Of a DNA stretch of 64,000 bases, positions 22,666 through 35,423 are shown piece by piece. Below the pieces are notes generated by a model. The model saw only the letters and a program-made list of their open reading frames with translations. It ran no database searches and was not told the DNA's origin. The stretch comes from Sipunculus nudus (lineage: Eukaryota > Annelida > Sipuncula > Golfingiida > Sipunculidae). The translations under genes and the position numbers were made by a program. Position 1 is the first letter of the stretch; each line of letters starts with the position of its first letter. The DNA lies in the NCBI GenBank assembly GCA_026874595.1, contig CM049306.1, positions 96,899,642-96,963,641 of the forward strand. The letters run 5' to 3'.

Positions 22666-23250
22666 TTAAAATAACACATATCTGGTTGGTTTTGGAGGTT
22701 CAGGTTCATTTAGTTTTTCTTTGTCCTTCTCAAGTAAGCCTTTCTCTTGAGCCAGCTGCACCAGCTGATTCTGAAAATTGTCATTTACCAGTATGTTAGC
22801 TTTACGTTTCTTGACAGTCTCTGCTGCCGTCAGTGGACCTATATTCAAATGAACCATCACGTACGCGACCACTATCAAGCCACTTCGGTTGATACCCTGA
22901 AGACAATGAACAAGAATCTTCCCTCCAGAAAGCCTGGCCTTTTCAATAAAACTGTAAGCATGGCTGAAGTGTTGGAGCATGTTATACCGGCTGTCGTCTT
23001 CAGCGTCGTACTCGGCATATTCGCACATGTGACCATAAAATTTTTGGCCCGTGTGAGCATATTTTGAGGCACAGTTCAAAATATGGGTTATACCTATTCT
23101 CCTTAGTTTGGACAGACTGGTAGCATCGAATTCTGATCCAATGAACAGATGATCCAAGACTTTAGCTGGTCCAGGAGGTGACCGAGGCACTGGTTCACAA
23201 ATCCTGTTCAATCTCGTTAAATATGGTTTAAGGTCCACTTCCTCTGTCAT
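22666..23250 (-). CDS. Atypical dual-specificity phosphatase, paralog A
   Basis: 194 codons ending in TAA at 22666-22668. The domain begins near residue 30 (VLDHLFIGSE). The signature HCLQGINRSG gives catalytic Cys116 and Arg122 (HCX5R), and D85/D86 in AEDD sits where DUSPs have the general acid. A NIGPLTAA helix and an LAQEKG-LEKDKE tail follow. DUSPs remove phosphate from Tyr and Ser/Thr of proteins such as MAP kinases; the substrate here is unknown. The ATG is two bases after an acceptor (CTATCTGTAG|AA-ATG), so an upstream exon, coding or UTR, should exist; an ORF reading upstream across that acceptor is probably intron. There is no CH2/rhodanese domain, so it is of the small atypical type. 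Confidence 0.88.
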   Translation of the reverse strand: MTEEVDLKPYLTRLNRICEPVPRSPPGPAKVLDHLFIGSEFDATSLSKLRRIGITHILNCASKYAHTGQKFYGHMCEYAEYDAEDDSRYNMLQHFSHAYSFIEKARLSGGKILVHCLQGINRSGLIVVAYVMVHLNIGPLTAAETVKKRKANILVNDNFQNQLVQLAQEKGLLEKDKEKLNEPEPPKPTRYVLF

Positions 23251-24697
23251 TTCTACAGATAGAATACATGGATCGTTTATCAAATAATATCAAATAATAA
23301 GTTTTATATCATGGTTTCCCATCTGATACTTGAACCAACTGTGTCAAAAGGCATCATAGATAGAATATATTATATATCAATAAATTAAACGATGTACTAT
23401 TGGCAACAGATCTTCAGTCTTTTATACAGCAACATTAAAAGGGAAATGTCGACAAAGGAAAACATATAAAATAAAAAAAGACCGATGGGTCAAGATGCTC
23501 GGCTTATTCATGTCATTAACCTTATTAAATTTATGCGTACATATCTTATTTAATAGTCCAGATAATAAGACTTAAAGAAGAGTCCGGAATAATGTGTATC
23601 CGACTAAATTAATAAAACTGCAGAGATTTAAAAAAAAGAGAAAAACTCCAACACTACAGCCTTGTTTGTTTTGGTGGAATTAAAGATAACTATACAAACC
23701 AAAAATGTAAACACTGCAGCTTGTAAATGGTATTAATTATACCAGTCCTAATTCAAAATAATGATACGTTTGATAGACATTTGAATAAAATTTTAAATGT
23801 ATCTTCAATCAAGGTACATCTATAACTGCTATCAAGCTTTTTCCGGGAACTCGCTCAAATTTAGGAGTTTAAACTTGTGAAGTTCATAAGCAAGTTAATG
23901 AAGCTGCACTTTCAGGAGGAAACTTTGATGAACTTTTTTTCTGTATAAGTATGTATCTTGAATATATAAGATCATTTACAAATATTATAGATGATGAGTG
24001 GAAACAGGAACGTGCAGGTCTTTTTTCACTGGAAACAGACATCAATCTTACATTCAAATTAATTCCACGGCATTCAGTGCATACTTTAATGAGGTTTAAT
24101 GCATGCTTTTTGTGCTAAAATTTGAACTATTATTGTGACATTTCCAAAACCTGTCAGTGATTTTTTTTACTAACTACAGATTGCTTGGTCTGGTTTAAAT
24201 CTGCATAATGACATTCGTACAAATCATATATGTATATGGTTTATTATTTATGATCCAATGCAAAATATATGAGCAGCAACAAAAAATTGATACTATCAGC
24301 CTCACTCAGTGGACAGAACTAGTATGAATAGTAACTTTTAAAGTGATCCATGCATTAATTACTGAGAAACTTACATAGTTCATGTACTCAAATGGAACTT
24401 AATTTGTAATTTTGTGGGTGTTAATGTTTTAGTCTTCACAGGGGCCGGGGCATTTATAATGCATTGGTTGAGCTGATATTGTACAGTAACGGATAAGCCT
24501 ATATCTGTATATAAATAAGTAAAGTTTTTTTTCAGAACCTGGCCTTTATCATGAACTAAAGTATGACTTTCATGGTGTTAATCTATGTTTAGTAATAGCC
24601 CAGAAATTCATGTGAGCTAAAGAGCTGATAGCAGATATTAAATGTGGCCCGACATTAACTGCATGTATAATATGGGGGGGGGCTCTTGAATCCGCAC

Positions 24698-24777
<80 letters not shown>

Positions 24778-25069
24778 TAGAGGCAGAATATACAGAATTG
24801 AGGACTTTCTGGCCAATATGACCTCGTTACAAGATTTAAATAAATGATCAGATTCCGAGAACAAAATAACAAAACGAATGTGCAAGCTAACAGCTTTTTA
24901 ATACCTTTTGTTTAATAAGCATTTTTTTTCATTGTTGTTTGTTAGTGATACTCAACCATTATATTGTAAGGTCAGTATGACAAACAGCTATCTTTTTCGG
25001 ATAATCTGCACAAATCAATTTGCAATGATTCTCGAAGTTTTTTTTTTTAATTTAATTGTTCGAGAGTAC
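23251..25069. other. 5' flank/intron of phosphatase A, no exon found
   Basis: AT-rich with a long (TA)n at 24701-24774 and a G8 run at 24675-24682. No upstream phosphatase exon could be assigned. Confidence 0.4.
24701..24774. repeat. (TA)n microsatellite
   Basis: About 74 bp of uninterrupted TA. Confidence 0.95.
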
Positions 25070-25598
25070 AGGGTGTCGGGTCACGGCCCTCTGAACTTCC
25101 CTCTCCTAGTTCCATGCATGGCGGGGGGGGGGGGGGTTAACCCAGGACCATGGATATATACGCTCATGCACCTGTCACAACGTCGCCTAACAAGAGATCT
25201 TCTAACTTCCTCCTAGATCCATGCATGGCGGGGGGTAGTCCATCTCTGGACCCTTGTGTCCTATGTTAGACCTGATAGACCTCCGTGTCCGTCCATCAGG
25301 TCTAACATAGGACACAAGGGTCCAGAGATGGACTAGGAGGGGGTTAACCCAGGACCATGGATATATACGCTCACCTGACACAGCGTCGCCTAACAAGCGA
25401 CCTTCTAACGTCTCTTAGACCCCCTGCATGGCGGGGGGGGGGGGTTAACCCAGGACAATGGATATATACGCTCATCTGTCACAGCGTCGCCTAACAAGAG
25501 ACCCTCTGAACTTCCCTCCTAGATCCATGCATGGCGGAGGGTTAACCCAGGACCATGGATATATACGCTCACCTTTCACAGCTTCGCCTAACATGAGA
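25070..25598. repeat. Minisatellite, ~4 units of ~100-117 bp
   Basis: Each unit has CTTCCCTCCTAGATCCATGCATGG-like sequence, a G run, GGTTAACCCAGGACCATGG, ATATATACGCTCA and CAGCGTCGCCTAACAAG. Units start near 25078, 25200, 25405 and 25505. G-run lengths vary (3 to 14). The second unit is interrupted by the hairpin at 25236-25335. Confidence 0.9.
25236..25335. repeat. Perfect inverted repeat, 41-bp arms, 18-bp loop
   Basis: Arm 25236-25276 (starts TAGTCCATCTCTGGACCC) is the exact reverse complement of 25295-25335. The spacer 25277-25294 is AGACCTCCGTGTCCGTCC. It lies in the G run of a minisatellite unit and is absent from the other units. No target-site duplication is clear. Confidence 0.93.
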
Positions 25599-25960
25599 GC
25601 ACGGGAGCTAAGCCTGTTTCATACTCACTAAAAACGTCTAGTGAAAATACTGGACGTAGAGCTTGAGAGATATTTTCAGATGATCTCTGGTGAGTTCTCC
25701 CGGGAAGATCCCATTCAATATTGAATTAAGACAGCCTACAATTATCAGACTTCACGATTCTAAGAGCGCGGTGGAACTTGAATATCGTGGTAATTACCTA
25801 TTGTTCAGTTGTAACAGAGCAATCTTGATACGAAGAAACTTGCACCGACCAACACCTTCTTAAACGGCAGAATATAATTGTCAGTATTGCCAGAAGATTG
25901 CTGTTGTTCAGCAGTCAGAGGTTCCCCCAGGAGGGCATCAAGATGTTGCCTGTGTGCTCT
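25599..25960. other. No gene seen
   Basis: Short interval between the minisatellite and the tandem duplication. Confidence 0.4.
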
Positions 25961-28900
25961 ATATATAACTCAGCAGTGTAGTATACTGACTTTGGCACAT
26001 AGATGCCAGGTAGTATGTAAAACACACAGATCCCAGAACCTGGCTAAGTCTAAACGCGGGTGCTGCAGTTGAACACTGACTAAAGCAAAAGCACACGCAT
26101 AGAGTATCTATCGTGACTCGAGAGTGAATCGTAGGCCTACTACCAGTAACTTAAAAACAGAAATTTCTGGCATCAGAAATGCCGTTTTATCACCAGACAT
26201 TTTGCATACCCCCTTTGAAATACAGGAAGTCCCCTTTTCCTGAAAAGTATTGATATGTACAAGGTCAAGGCCACAAGTTTTTAAATCGTTAAAGAACTAA
26301 GTTTGAACAATTTGGGTATCAAATTTGAGGTTCAAATATGCAGCACGTGGGATTGAAATATATATGTCCTTACTCCTTAACATTCTCTCTTCAAACTTTC
26401 ACTTCTCCATTAACACAAACAGTGTGCAACAATTCTGAAGAACGGGTGGAGCAACATTTTTTTTTTTTTTTAGTTTACATTGTGACAGGAATACATGGGA
26501 GGATGATGCACCTCATTTTCCTGATAAAAAAATAATGTGTTATTAGGCTTGAATACACTCATCATGACTGTAAATTTCAAAGATCTGAAAATTCAAATTG
26601 ACGCTATATTCTCATAAACTGTCATATAATTGTGTGTGTGTGTGTGTGTGTGTTAGGGAGACCAATCTTCCTTTAATCTGCAATACGGGCCCTGCAACAT
26701 TAGGGGGACCATTATATATTCTGTAAGACTTTGGCTAATTTTTTTTTTTTCAAGCTGACATATTCATCAGATATTTTAATCAAAATGTTTAGAATAATAA
26801 CAGATGCCTAATAAAAGCAAATCAGAATACAGATTTATATTATTCATGGATTTATCTTGCACATAAGTTGATTAGGGACACCAATTATGTATTTTGCCTG
26901 TTCAGCTTTTATACCCACAGAGCTCAGTCTGTAAGTGCAATAATATCTACTAACTTTGTTTGCCAAAGTAACTGACAGTCCTATCATTGTTTAAGGTCCA
27001 ATAATTCAGCAAAAATTGAACAAAATGTTTTTTTTTTTTTGCATTGTTACAGAATTTGAAACTTGAGTTTTGCAGAAAAGACTATTGCAGCTTTCAGTTT
27101 GATATAGGCTTACTTGGCCATAAGAATAACTTCAGCTTTCCAGGACTCTTCCAAAAATCAATGAACCAAATCTATTTTTATACAATTCAACCATTCGGCT
27201 TGACAGTTTCATCATAAATTATTTCTAAAATAGTGGGAAAAAGGCTTAAAATCAATGAACTAATCTTTTCTTATACAATTGAGAGAACCCTACCCTAGGA
27301 TAATATAGAATATAGGTCACCATGATCCAATTTCAGGTCGTCATTGGAGAATTGTAAAGGACTTTTCTCAATGTCTTGTTAGAAGAGTCTGGGGCTAATG
27401 GATACAATTTGTGCCCTGTCTGACTGCTCATAATCATGCCTCTGGTCAGTAGCTTGCAAAATATAGGTTACCATGACCTTATTTCAGGTTTCCAAGGAGA
27501 TTTGCCTAGAACCTCCTAGATGGTTGCGTAATAAAATTAAAGGCCTATTGGATACAATTTGTGCCCAGTCTGACTGTCTGGGTGCTTATATATAACTCAG
27601 CAGTGTAGTATACTGACTTTGGCACATAGATGCCAGGTAGTATGTAAAACACACAGATCCCAGAACCTGGCTAAGTCTAAACGCGGGTGCTGCAGTTGAA
27701 CACTGACTAAAGCAAAAGCACACGCATAGAGTATCTATCGTGACTCGAGAGTGAATCGTAGGCCTACTACCAGTAACTTAAAAACAGAAATTTCTGGCAT
27801 CAGAAATGCCGTTTTATCACCAGACATTTTGCATACCCCCTTTGAAATACAGGAAGTCCCCTTTTCCTGAAAAGTATTGATATGTACAAGGTCAAGGCTA
27901 AAGTTTTTAAATCGTTAAAGAACTAAGTTTGAACAATTTGGGTATCAAATTTGAGGTTCAAATATGCAGCACGTGGGATTGAAATATATATGTCCTTACT
28001 CCTTAACATTCTCTCTTCAAACTTTCACTTCTCAATTAACACAAACAGTGTGCAACAATTCTGAAGAACGGGTGGAGCAACATTTTTTTTTTTTTTTAGT
28101 TTACATTGTGACAGGAATACATGGGAGGATGATGCACCTCATTTTCCTGATAAAAAAATAATGTGTTATTAGGCTTGAATACACTCATCATGACTGTAAA
28201 TTTCAAAGATCTGAAAATTCAAATTGACGCTATATTCTCATAAACTGTCATATAATTGTGTGTGTGTGTGTGTTAGGGAGACCAATCTTCCTTTAATCTG
28301 CAATACGGGCCCTGCAACATTAGGGGGACCATTATATATTCTGTAAGACTTTGGCTAATTTTTTTTTTTTCAAGCTGACATATTCATCAGATATTTTAAT
28401 CAAAATGTTTAGAATAATAACAGATGCCTAATAAAAGCAAATCAGAATACAGATTTATATTATTCATGGATTTATCTTGCACATGTTGATTAGGGACACC
28501 AATTATGTATTTTGCCTGTTCAGCTTTTATACCCACAGAGCTCAGTCTGTAAGTGCAATAATATCTACTATCTTTGTTTGCCAAAGTAACTCACAGTCCT
28601 ATCATTGTTTAAGGTCCAATAATTCAGCAAAAATTGAACAAAATGTTTTTTTTTTTTTTGCATTGTTACAGAATTTGAAACTTGAGTTTTGCAGAAAAGA
28701 CTATTGCAGCTTTCAGTTTGATATAGGCTTACTTGGCCATAAGAATAACTTCAGCTTTCCAGGACTCTTCCAAAAATCAATGAACCAAATCTATTTTTAT
28801 ACAATTCAACCATTCGGCTTGACAGTTTCATCATAAATTATTTCTAAAATAGTGGGAAAAAGGCTTAAAATCAATGAACTAATCTTTTCTTATACAATTG

Positions 28901-29209
28901 AGAGAACCCTACCCTAGGATAATATAGAATATAGGTCACCATGATCCAATTTCAGGTCGTCATAGGAGAATTGTAAAGGACTTTTCTCAATGTCTTGTTA
29001 GAAGAGTCTGGGGCTAATGGATACAATTTGTGCCCTGTCTGACTGCTCATAATCATGCCTCTGGTCAGTAGCTTGCAAAATATAGGTTACCATGACCTTA
29101 TTTCAGGTTTCCAAGGAGATTTGCCTAGAACCTCCTAGATGGTTGCGTAATAAAATTAAAGGCCTATTGGATACAATTTGTGCCCAGTCTGACTGTCTGG
29201 GTGCTTATA
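25961..29209 (+). repeat. Young tandem duplication, 2 x ~1627 bp
   Basis: 25961-27587 and 27588-29209 are almost identical; only a few substitutions and small indels were seen, plus (TG)n length (26630-26653 versus 28256-28272). The junctions lie in CTTATATATAACTC-type sequence, suggesting unequal exchange or slippage at short TATATA homology. Each copy contains the left end of a Helitron-like element (near 26158 and 27784) and two core repeats. Confidence 0.93.
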
Positions 29210-30121
29210 TGACATCTTTTCCTACAGTTCGCAAAATATAGGTCTTAGTGACCTAATTTCAGTATTCCAAGGACATTTGCCAAAGTAGTCTCAGAATATT
29301 ACATTAGTAGATTCTAGGCCTAACATATTCAATGTTTACCCTATCTAACTTTCTGGGTGCACAAAATCATGTTTTCCGCCTGGAGGTCACAAAATATAGG
29401 GCACCATGACCTAAATTCATGTTTCCAAGGAGATTTGCATTGAACCTCCAAGAATATTGTGTTAGAAGATTCTAGGACTATTGGATACAATTTGTGCCTT
29501 TTTTTTTAACTGTCTGGGTGCTCAAACTCTTTTTTTTCAGTCCATAGGTCACAGAATATAGGTCACCATGACTTAATTTCAGGTTCCCAAGGTCATTTGA
29601 CTAGGACCTCCCTGAATTTTATGTTAGAAGATTCTAGGCCTAATGAATACATATTTTGTGCCCTGTCTTAATGTTTGGGTGCTTATATGACATCTTTTCT
29701 AATAGGTTGCAAAATATAGGTCATGGTGACCTAATTTCAGTTTTCAAATTACATTTGCCAAGGACGTCTCAGAATGTTACAGTAGTAGATTCTAGGCCTA
29801 ACATTTACCATGTGTTCCCTATCATTTGCCTAGGATCTTCCTTAATGTCAGGTTAGAGGATTCTAGGCCTTATGAATACCATTTGTGCCACGTCTGACTG
29901 TCTGGGTGCTCCAAATCATGTTTTCGGTCCGTAGGTCACAAAATATAGGTCACCATGACCATATTTGGGGTTTCAAAGGAGATTTGTCTAGGACCTCCCT
30001 GACTTGGAAGTTTCTAGGTCTAACGGTAAGGATTTGTGCCCTGTTAACGGCCGGATGGAACTCGGGGGGGAAAAAAGAGTGATCGTTATAGCTCAGGTGA
30101 CTTACAGTCAGCTGAGCTTAA
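26155..30121 (+). mobile_element. Helitron-like (pearl/HINE-type) non-autonomous element 1
   Basis: The left end CAGAAATTTCTGGCATC-AGA-AATGCC can form a hairpin. The core is a run of ~150-165-bp units (see 28920-30060). Just before the right end are a degenerate CGG-rich stretch (AACGGCCGGATGG) and a 29-nt terminal hairpin at 30085-30113 followed by TTAAAA. Organisation as left part, tandem core, ACGG-type microsatellite and hairpin end is that of bivalve pearl-related Helitron-like elements (family knowledge). The internal 1.63-kb duplication repeats its left part. No coding capacity. Confidence 0.55.
28920..30060 (+). repeat. Tandem core repeats, ~150-165 bp, 7 units
   Basis: Units start with AAATATAGGTCACCATGACC, continue with TTTCAGGTTTCCAAGGAGATTT, GGACCTCC and GATTCTAGGCCTAATG, and end with ATACAATTTGTGCCCTGTC. 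Starts fall near 28930, 29085, 29236, 29394, 29556, 29710 and 29939. Two more units lie at 27312 and 27460. The words GTTTCCAAGGAGA and TTTGTGCCCTGTTAAC are shared, in reverse orientation, with the array at 30930-33650. Confidence 0.88.
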
Positions 30122-30854
30122 AATTAAAAAAATTCGGCTTGACAGTTTCATCATAAAACAATTCTAATAAAGTGCTGAAAGAGGTTAAGTTTCCAATTAT
30201 TTTTGCAAGTAAAAATTTATTTTTGTAAGCTCACTTGGCCAAATGACTTAGTTCAAATTTCTAAAACTCGGCCCAGATTCACCAAACCCGAACCATTTTA
30301 AGAAACCTGGGAAAGCTTGTCCCTGGGGTCACTTCTGTGAAATATTAAACAATTTGGTCGAATGATTACAGAGAGAATATATTCAAAGTTTTTTTCTCGC
30401 TTTTTCCCTGTAAAATGCACGTCGATGCAAGAGCGCGCAAAAAAAAACTCAATCCCTCAAATTATGACAGATGACCCCGTACAAAAAGGTCGATGTAGGT
30501 GCACAACCATTACCTCAATTTCTAATACGAGTCTTGTGATCAACATTTGCATAAACTTTTTAAAATTTTGTAACGCTAGCTAATGCCGTTTCTGAGATTC
30601 TCATTTTTGTATGCTTATTTAGCCAGTGACCAACTTCAGCTTCCTTTAACTTGAGAGAGATTGTTTCTGAGATTATTTTCGTGAAATATTAAACAATTAG
30701 TGCTTTACAGTTTCGGAGAATTTTTTTAAGTTTTTAGCTTTTCCCCTGTTAAATCTTGGTCGATGCAGATGGCCAAAAACAAGCTCAATCCGCCATAGTT
30801 TTACAGATGATGGATTTTCTGCATTAAATTTAGTGATGCTAGCTCCTGCCGGTT
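30122..30854. other. Spacer between two facing Helitron-like ends
   Basis: Contains diverged copies of a unit with GGTCGATG and TTTCCCTGTTAAATC-like words. No gene. Confidence 0.45.
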
Positions 30855-33790
30855 TTTTAGCTCAGCTGACTGTAAGTCATCTGAGCTATAGCGATCACTC
30901 TTTGTCCATCGTCCGTCCGGCCGTCCGTTAACAGGGCACAAATCGTAACCGCTGGACCGGGAATCTTCTTACTTTACATACAAAGAGGTCCATGAAAAAT
31001 CTCCTTGGAAACTTGGAATTAGGTCTCTGTTACCCATATCCTTCGAGCTATGGGGCCCCAAAGTATCCCCCCCCCAAGATTAGTCAAAAATTTCATACGA
31101 AAAATTCAATATCTCATTAACTACATCACTGATGGTCATGATTTTTGGCATACATATTGATCATGAGATGTTCCATCAGTTCCCGCAGACTGGTGGCGCC
31201 ACTTGTATTTTTCGATTTTTTACGAATTTTTTTCTCTATTTTTGAGACCTTTAAAATGTGGACATCTGTTAACAGGGCACAAATCGTAAAGACTGGACCT
31301 AGAATCTTCATTCTTGACATTCTGAGAAACCTATGAAAAGTCTCCTTGGAAACCAGAAATTCGGTCTCTATTACCCATTTCCTTTGAGCTATGGGGCCCC
31401 AAAGTACCCCCCCAGAATAGTGAAAAATTTCACACAAAAACTTCAATATTTCATTAACTACATCACTGATGATCATGATTTTTGGCATACATATTAATCA
31501 TGAGATGTTTTATCAGTTTCTGCAGACTGGTGGCGCGACCTATATTTTGCGATTTTTTACGAATTTTTTTCTCTATTTTTGAGACCTTAAAAAAATGTGG
31601 ACATCTGTTAACAGGGCACAAATCGTAAAGACTGTCCCTAAAATCTTCATTCTTGATATTCTGAGAGACCTTTGGAAAGTGTCCATGGAAACCAGAAATA
31701 AGGTCTCTGTTACCCATATCCTTCAAGCAATGGGGCCTAAAAGTACCCCCCTCCCCCCCCCCCCCCCCAGAATAGTCAAAAATTTCATACAAAAACTTCA
31801 ATATCTTATTAACTACATCACTGATGGTCATGATTTTTGGCATACATATTAATCATGAGATGTTTCATCAGTTTTTGCAGACTGGTGGCGCCACCTGTAT
31901 TTTTTCGATTTTTTACAATTTTTTTCTCTATTTTGGAGACCTTAAAAGATGCAGTCATCTGTTAACAGGGCACAAATCGTAACAACTGGACCTAGAATCT
32001 TCTATCTTGACATGCGGGGAGGCCCATGAAAAGTCTCCTTGGAAACCTGGAATTAAGTCTCTGTTACCCAGATTCTTCAAGCTACGAGGCTCTGAAGTAC
32101 CCCCCAGAATAATGAAAATTTGATACAAAAACTCAAATATCTGAACAATAATGCATTGATCACCATGATTCTTTGCATGGATATTGATCATTGAGTGTTT
32201 CATCGGTTTCTGCATACTGGTGGCGCCACCTGTATTTTTTTCTATATTTTACTATTTTCTTTCTCTATTTTTGATACCTTATAAGATGCGGTCATCTGAT
32301 AACAGGGCACAAATCATAACGGCTGGACTTAAAATGTTCTTTCTTGACATGCAGAGAGGCCAATGAAAAGTCTTCTTGGAAACTGAAAATTAGGTCCCTG
32401 TTACCCAAAACCTTAGAGCTGTGGGGCTCTGAAGTATCCCCCAGAAAAATGCAAAATTTGATACAAAAGCTCTAGTATCTGAATAACCACTGCATTGATC
32501 ACCATGATTCGTTGCATGAATATTGATCATGAGATGTTCCATCATTTCCTGCAGACTGGTGGTGCCACCTGTATTTTTTCGAATTTTTACAAATTTTTTT
32601 CTTTTTTTTCAGACCTCAATGAAACTGTCATCTGTTAACAGGGCACAAATCGTAACCACTGGACCTGGAATCTTCAAACTTAATATCCAGGGAGGTCCAT
32701 GAAAAATCTCCTTGAAAACCTGAAATTAGGTCTCTGTTTCCCATATCCTTGGAGCTATGGGGCTCCGAAGTACCCCCCCCCCCCCCCCCAGAATAATGCA
32801 AAATGTGATACAAAAACTCAAGTCTCTGAATAACTACTGCATTGATCACCATGATTCTTTGCATGAATATTGATCATGGGATGTTCCATCAGTTCCTGCA
32901 CACTGGTGGCGCCATCTGTATTTTTTTTCAATTTTTACGAAATTTTTTCTTTATTTTTGAGACCTTCAAAGAAGCTGTCATCTGTTAACAGGGCACAAAT
33001 CGTAACCGCTGGACCTAGATTCTTCTAACTTGACATCAAGGGAGGTTCATGAAAAGTCTCTGTGAAAACATGAAATTAGGTCTCTGTTACCCATATCCTT
33101 TGTAGTAAGTACCCCTCAGAATAATTAAAAATTTGATACAAAACTCCAGTATCTGAATAACCAATGCATTGATCTCCAAGATTCTTTGCAGCCTTATTGA
33201 TTATGGAGTGTTCCATCAGTTCCTGCAAACTGGTGGTGCCACCTGTATTTTTTACAATTTTTTAGGCTTTTTTTTCTCTATTCATGAGACCTTCAAATGA
33301 AGTGGTCATCTGTTAACATGCCACAAACTGTAACTGCTGTACCTAGAATCTTCTTACTTGACATCAAGGGAGACTAATGAAAAATCTCCTTTGAAACCTG
33401 AAATTAGGTTTCTGTTACCCATATTCTCCGAGCTATAGGGCTCATAAATACCCCCAAGAATAATTAAAAAATTGATACAAACAAAAGCTCCAGTATCTGA
33501 ATAACTAATGCCTTGATAGCCATGATTCTTTGGACATATATTGATCATGGAGTGTTTCATCAGTTCCTGCAGACTGGTGGCACTCCCTGTATTTTTTCAA
33601 ATTTTTACGCATTTTTTTTCTATTTATGAGACCTTCAAATGAAGTTGTCATCTGTCCAAAAGCCCACTGAAACCCATTTTAAGGACTTTTCACAAAATTC
33701 ATGATTTGTTTGCACTCTGGCAGTCATTTTGCTCATTGTTCAACATTCCTTGAATTCAGCTGAGCGTCATGGCCCATGGGCCACTTGTAT
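30855..33790 (-). mobile_element. Helitron-like (pearl/HINE-type) non-autonomous element 2
   Basis: Read on the minus strand. The left end near 33790 carries the palindrome GGCCCATGGGCC (about 33772-33783), then about eight core units, then a short GGACGGCCGGACGGACGATG microsatellite remnant (about 30907-30930), then the terminal hairpin (30863-30891) followed by CTAAAA. It is the mirror image of element 1, so the two right ends face each other across about 0.74 kb. No open reading frame of note. Confidence 0.6.
30930..33650 (-). repeat. Tandem core repeats, ~330-350 bp, 8 units
   Basis: Each unit contains AACAGGGCACAAATCGTAA, CTCCTTGGAAACC, TTAGGTCTCTGTTACCCAT, a C run of variable length, TTGATCATGAGATGTTCCATC and a GGTGGCGCCACC dyad or a variant. 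Unit starts are near 30939, 31270, 31612, 31964, 32299, 32637, 32988 and 33315, and units become more diverged toward 33650. Perfect dyads lie at 31884-31895 and 32219-32230. Confidence 0.9.
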
Positions 33791-33819
33791 ATAGTATAGG
33801 TTGACATTGGAAATTAATT

Positions 33820-34270
33820 TAAAGTGGCTCCACTAGCCTTGTATACAAAATACACCACTCAAAGATCTGTTGATATGCCCATTTTCAGGAAGATACATCA
33901 AACCAGTCCTGAGATATGAATGTCTGAGTGTATTCTACAAATACGTGGTTGTAGGTGGCGCCACCAGCCTTGTGTATAAGAAATTAATCAACACAAGCCG
34001 CACTACATCCATAACTTCAGTCCAATTGATACACCAAACCACTCCTGTGATATATATATGTGATTTCACCCAAAACAGATGCACTTTTGGACATCACGCA
34101 ACAGATTGTAGGTGGCATCACCAGTCATGCATACACGGTTAACCATTCCAAGATTTATGCACATGCAATTTTTTTTAGGCAGATACATCAAGCCATTCCT
34201 GATATTAATGCCTGAAGGTATTCTACAAATACGTGATTGCCGGTGGCACCACCAGTTTTGTGTATGAGAC
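33820..34270 (+). repeat. Palindrome-bearing satellite, block 1 (~145-bp units)
   Basis: About four units centred on GTGGCTCCACTAGCC (33828), GGTGGCGCCACC (33954-33965), GGTGGCATCACC (34111) and GGTGGCACCACC (34241), each preceded by GATACATCAAACCA and a GAGATATGAATG-like word. Same family as the blocks at 44.6, 52.7 and 58.2 kb. Confidence 0.8.
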
Positions 34271-35350
34271 TTTTACTAAAAATGGATCTACATGCACAAG
34301 TTCAGGCGTTTTACTGAACTACTGCATGAATAACTCAGTAGGCATTTATATGGGGCTGGTAAGCCTAACTTGAGTCGTGGTACAAGCCATGTGGGGGAAT
34401 GTACTGCAACGATCATGTATAGTTGCATTGATATCGTGGTAAACAGCCAATAATCATTTAATTAAGCTACAAATTATTAATTAACACAAAATATTACATG
34501 TGAAATCACAAATGAAAGTAAAAATCCGCCACTTGGTAATGAGTCATTTCCTGTATGGCTGCTATCCAGTGCCAGTCACGCTTGTAATCATGCGGTCAGA
34601 AATTCAACGAGCATGCAGAGGGATTTACAAATATGCCGAGTTAAAATTGATTTTTTCCTTGCACATAGCAGGTGGTGTTAGAAAGTATACTAAAAAGTTA
34701 ACGATTGGTCTGGTTTATGACAAGAGACAGCATACTTGTAGGCCATGAGGTGTTGTCAAAAATGATGAAAATGTTTGCACCCTCAACCATAGAGCCTTAC
34801 AGCGAGGTACTCGTTGAAGGATGTAAAGTTACTCAGACACTAGCACACTGGTTGTAGACTCTCTAATGTCAAAGGGCTTGAATGGCACTAGATCAACTCT
34901 AGACGACATTTATGTTCACCACAAGTATAACAAAGCTAAGTTGTCGATGCATCCATTCACACGAATAATCCACATGTATAACACAGCTGAATCATGTATG
35001 ATATTTTTTATTTAACTATATTTAAATCACGAAATGATAACTACATACCTGATTATTAACAATAAAGCAAACTAAACCTCTCCATCACAGAAAAGTGGTT
35101 TATCATGATAAAAAAAAACAGTTATAATAGCATGGTGTGAATGACTATTAGAAATATTTTCTTGTATTTATTTAAATATATTTGTGCCATATGACCAGAT
35201 TTTAAGAGTCTTTGAGCATTCCAATATTTATTCCTCCTAAATGTGATTTTTTTTCTTATGGAGGTGGTAATTAATTATTTTTTTCCTCTGAAGTTTGTGT
35301 GTGCATGTGTGTGTTTAAAGGAACAAGACAATATTCTTGTCAGAGCCTTT

Positions 35351-35356
<6 letters not shown>
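34271..35356. other. No gene seen
   Basis: AT-rich. The ORF at 34500-34748 is unsupported. Confidence 0.4.

Positions 35357-35423
<67 letters not shown>

Noticed and set aside
22747-23072. ORFs on both strands overlapping phosphatase A
   Set aside because: Shadow frames of the phosphatase exon, without domain signal.
31126-33560. Series of 70-126-codon minus-strand ORFs with shared peptides
   Set aside because: They are the same non-coding 340-bp tandem unit translated repeatedly, with stops and poly-Pro/Gly from C runs.
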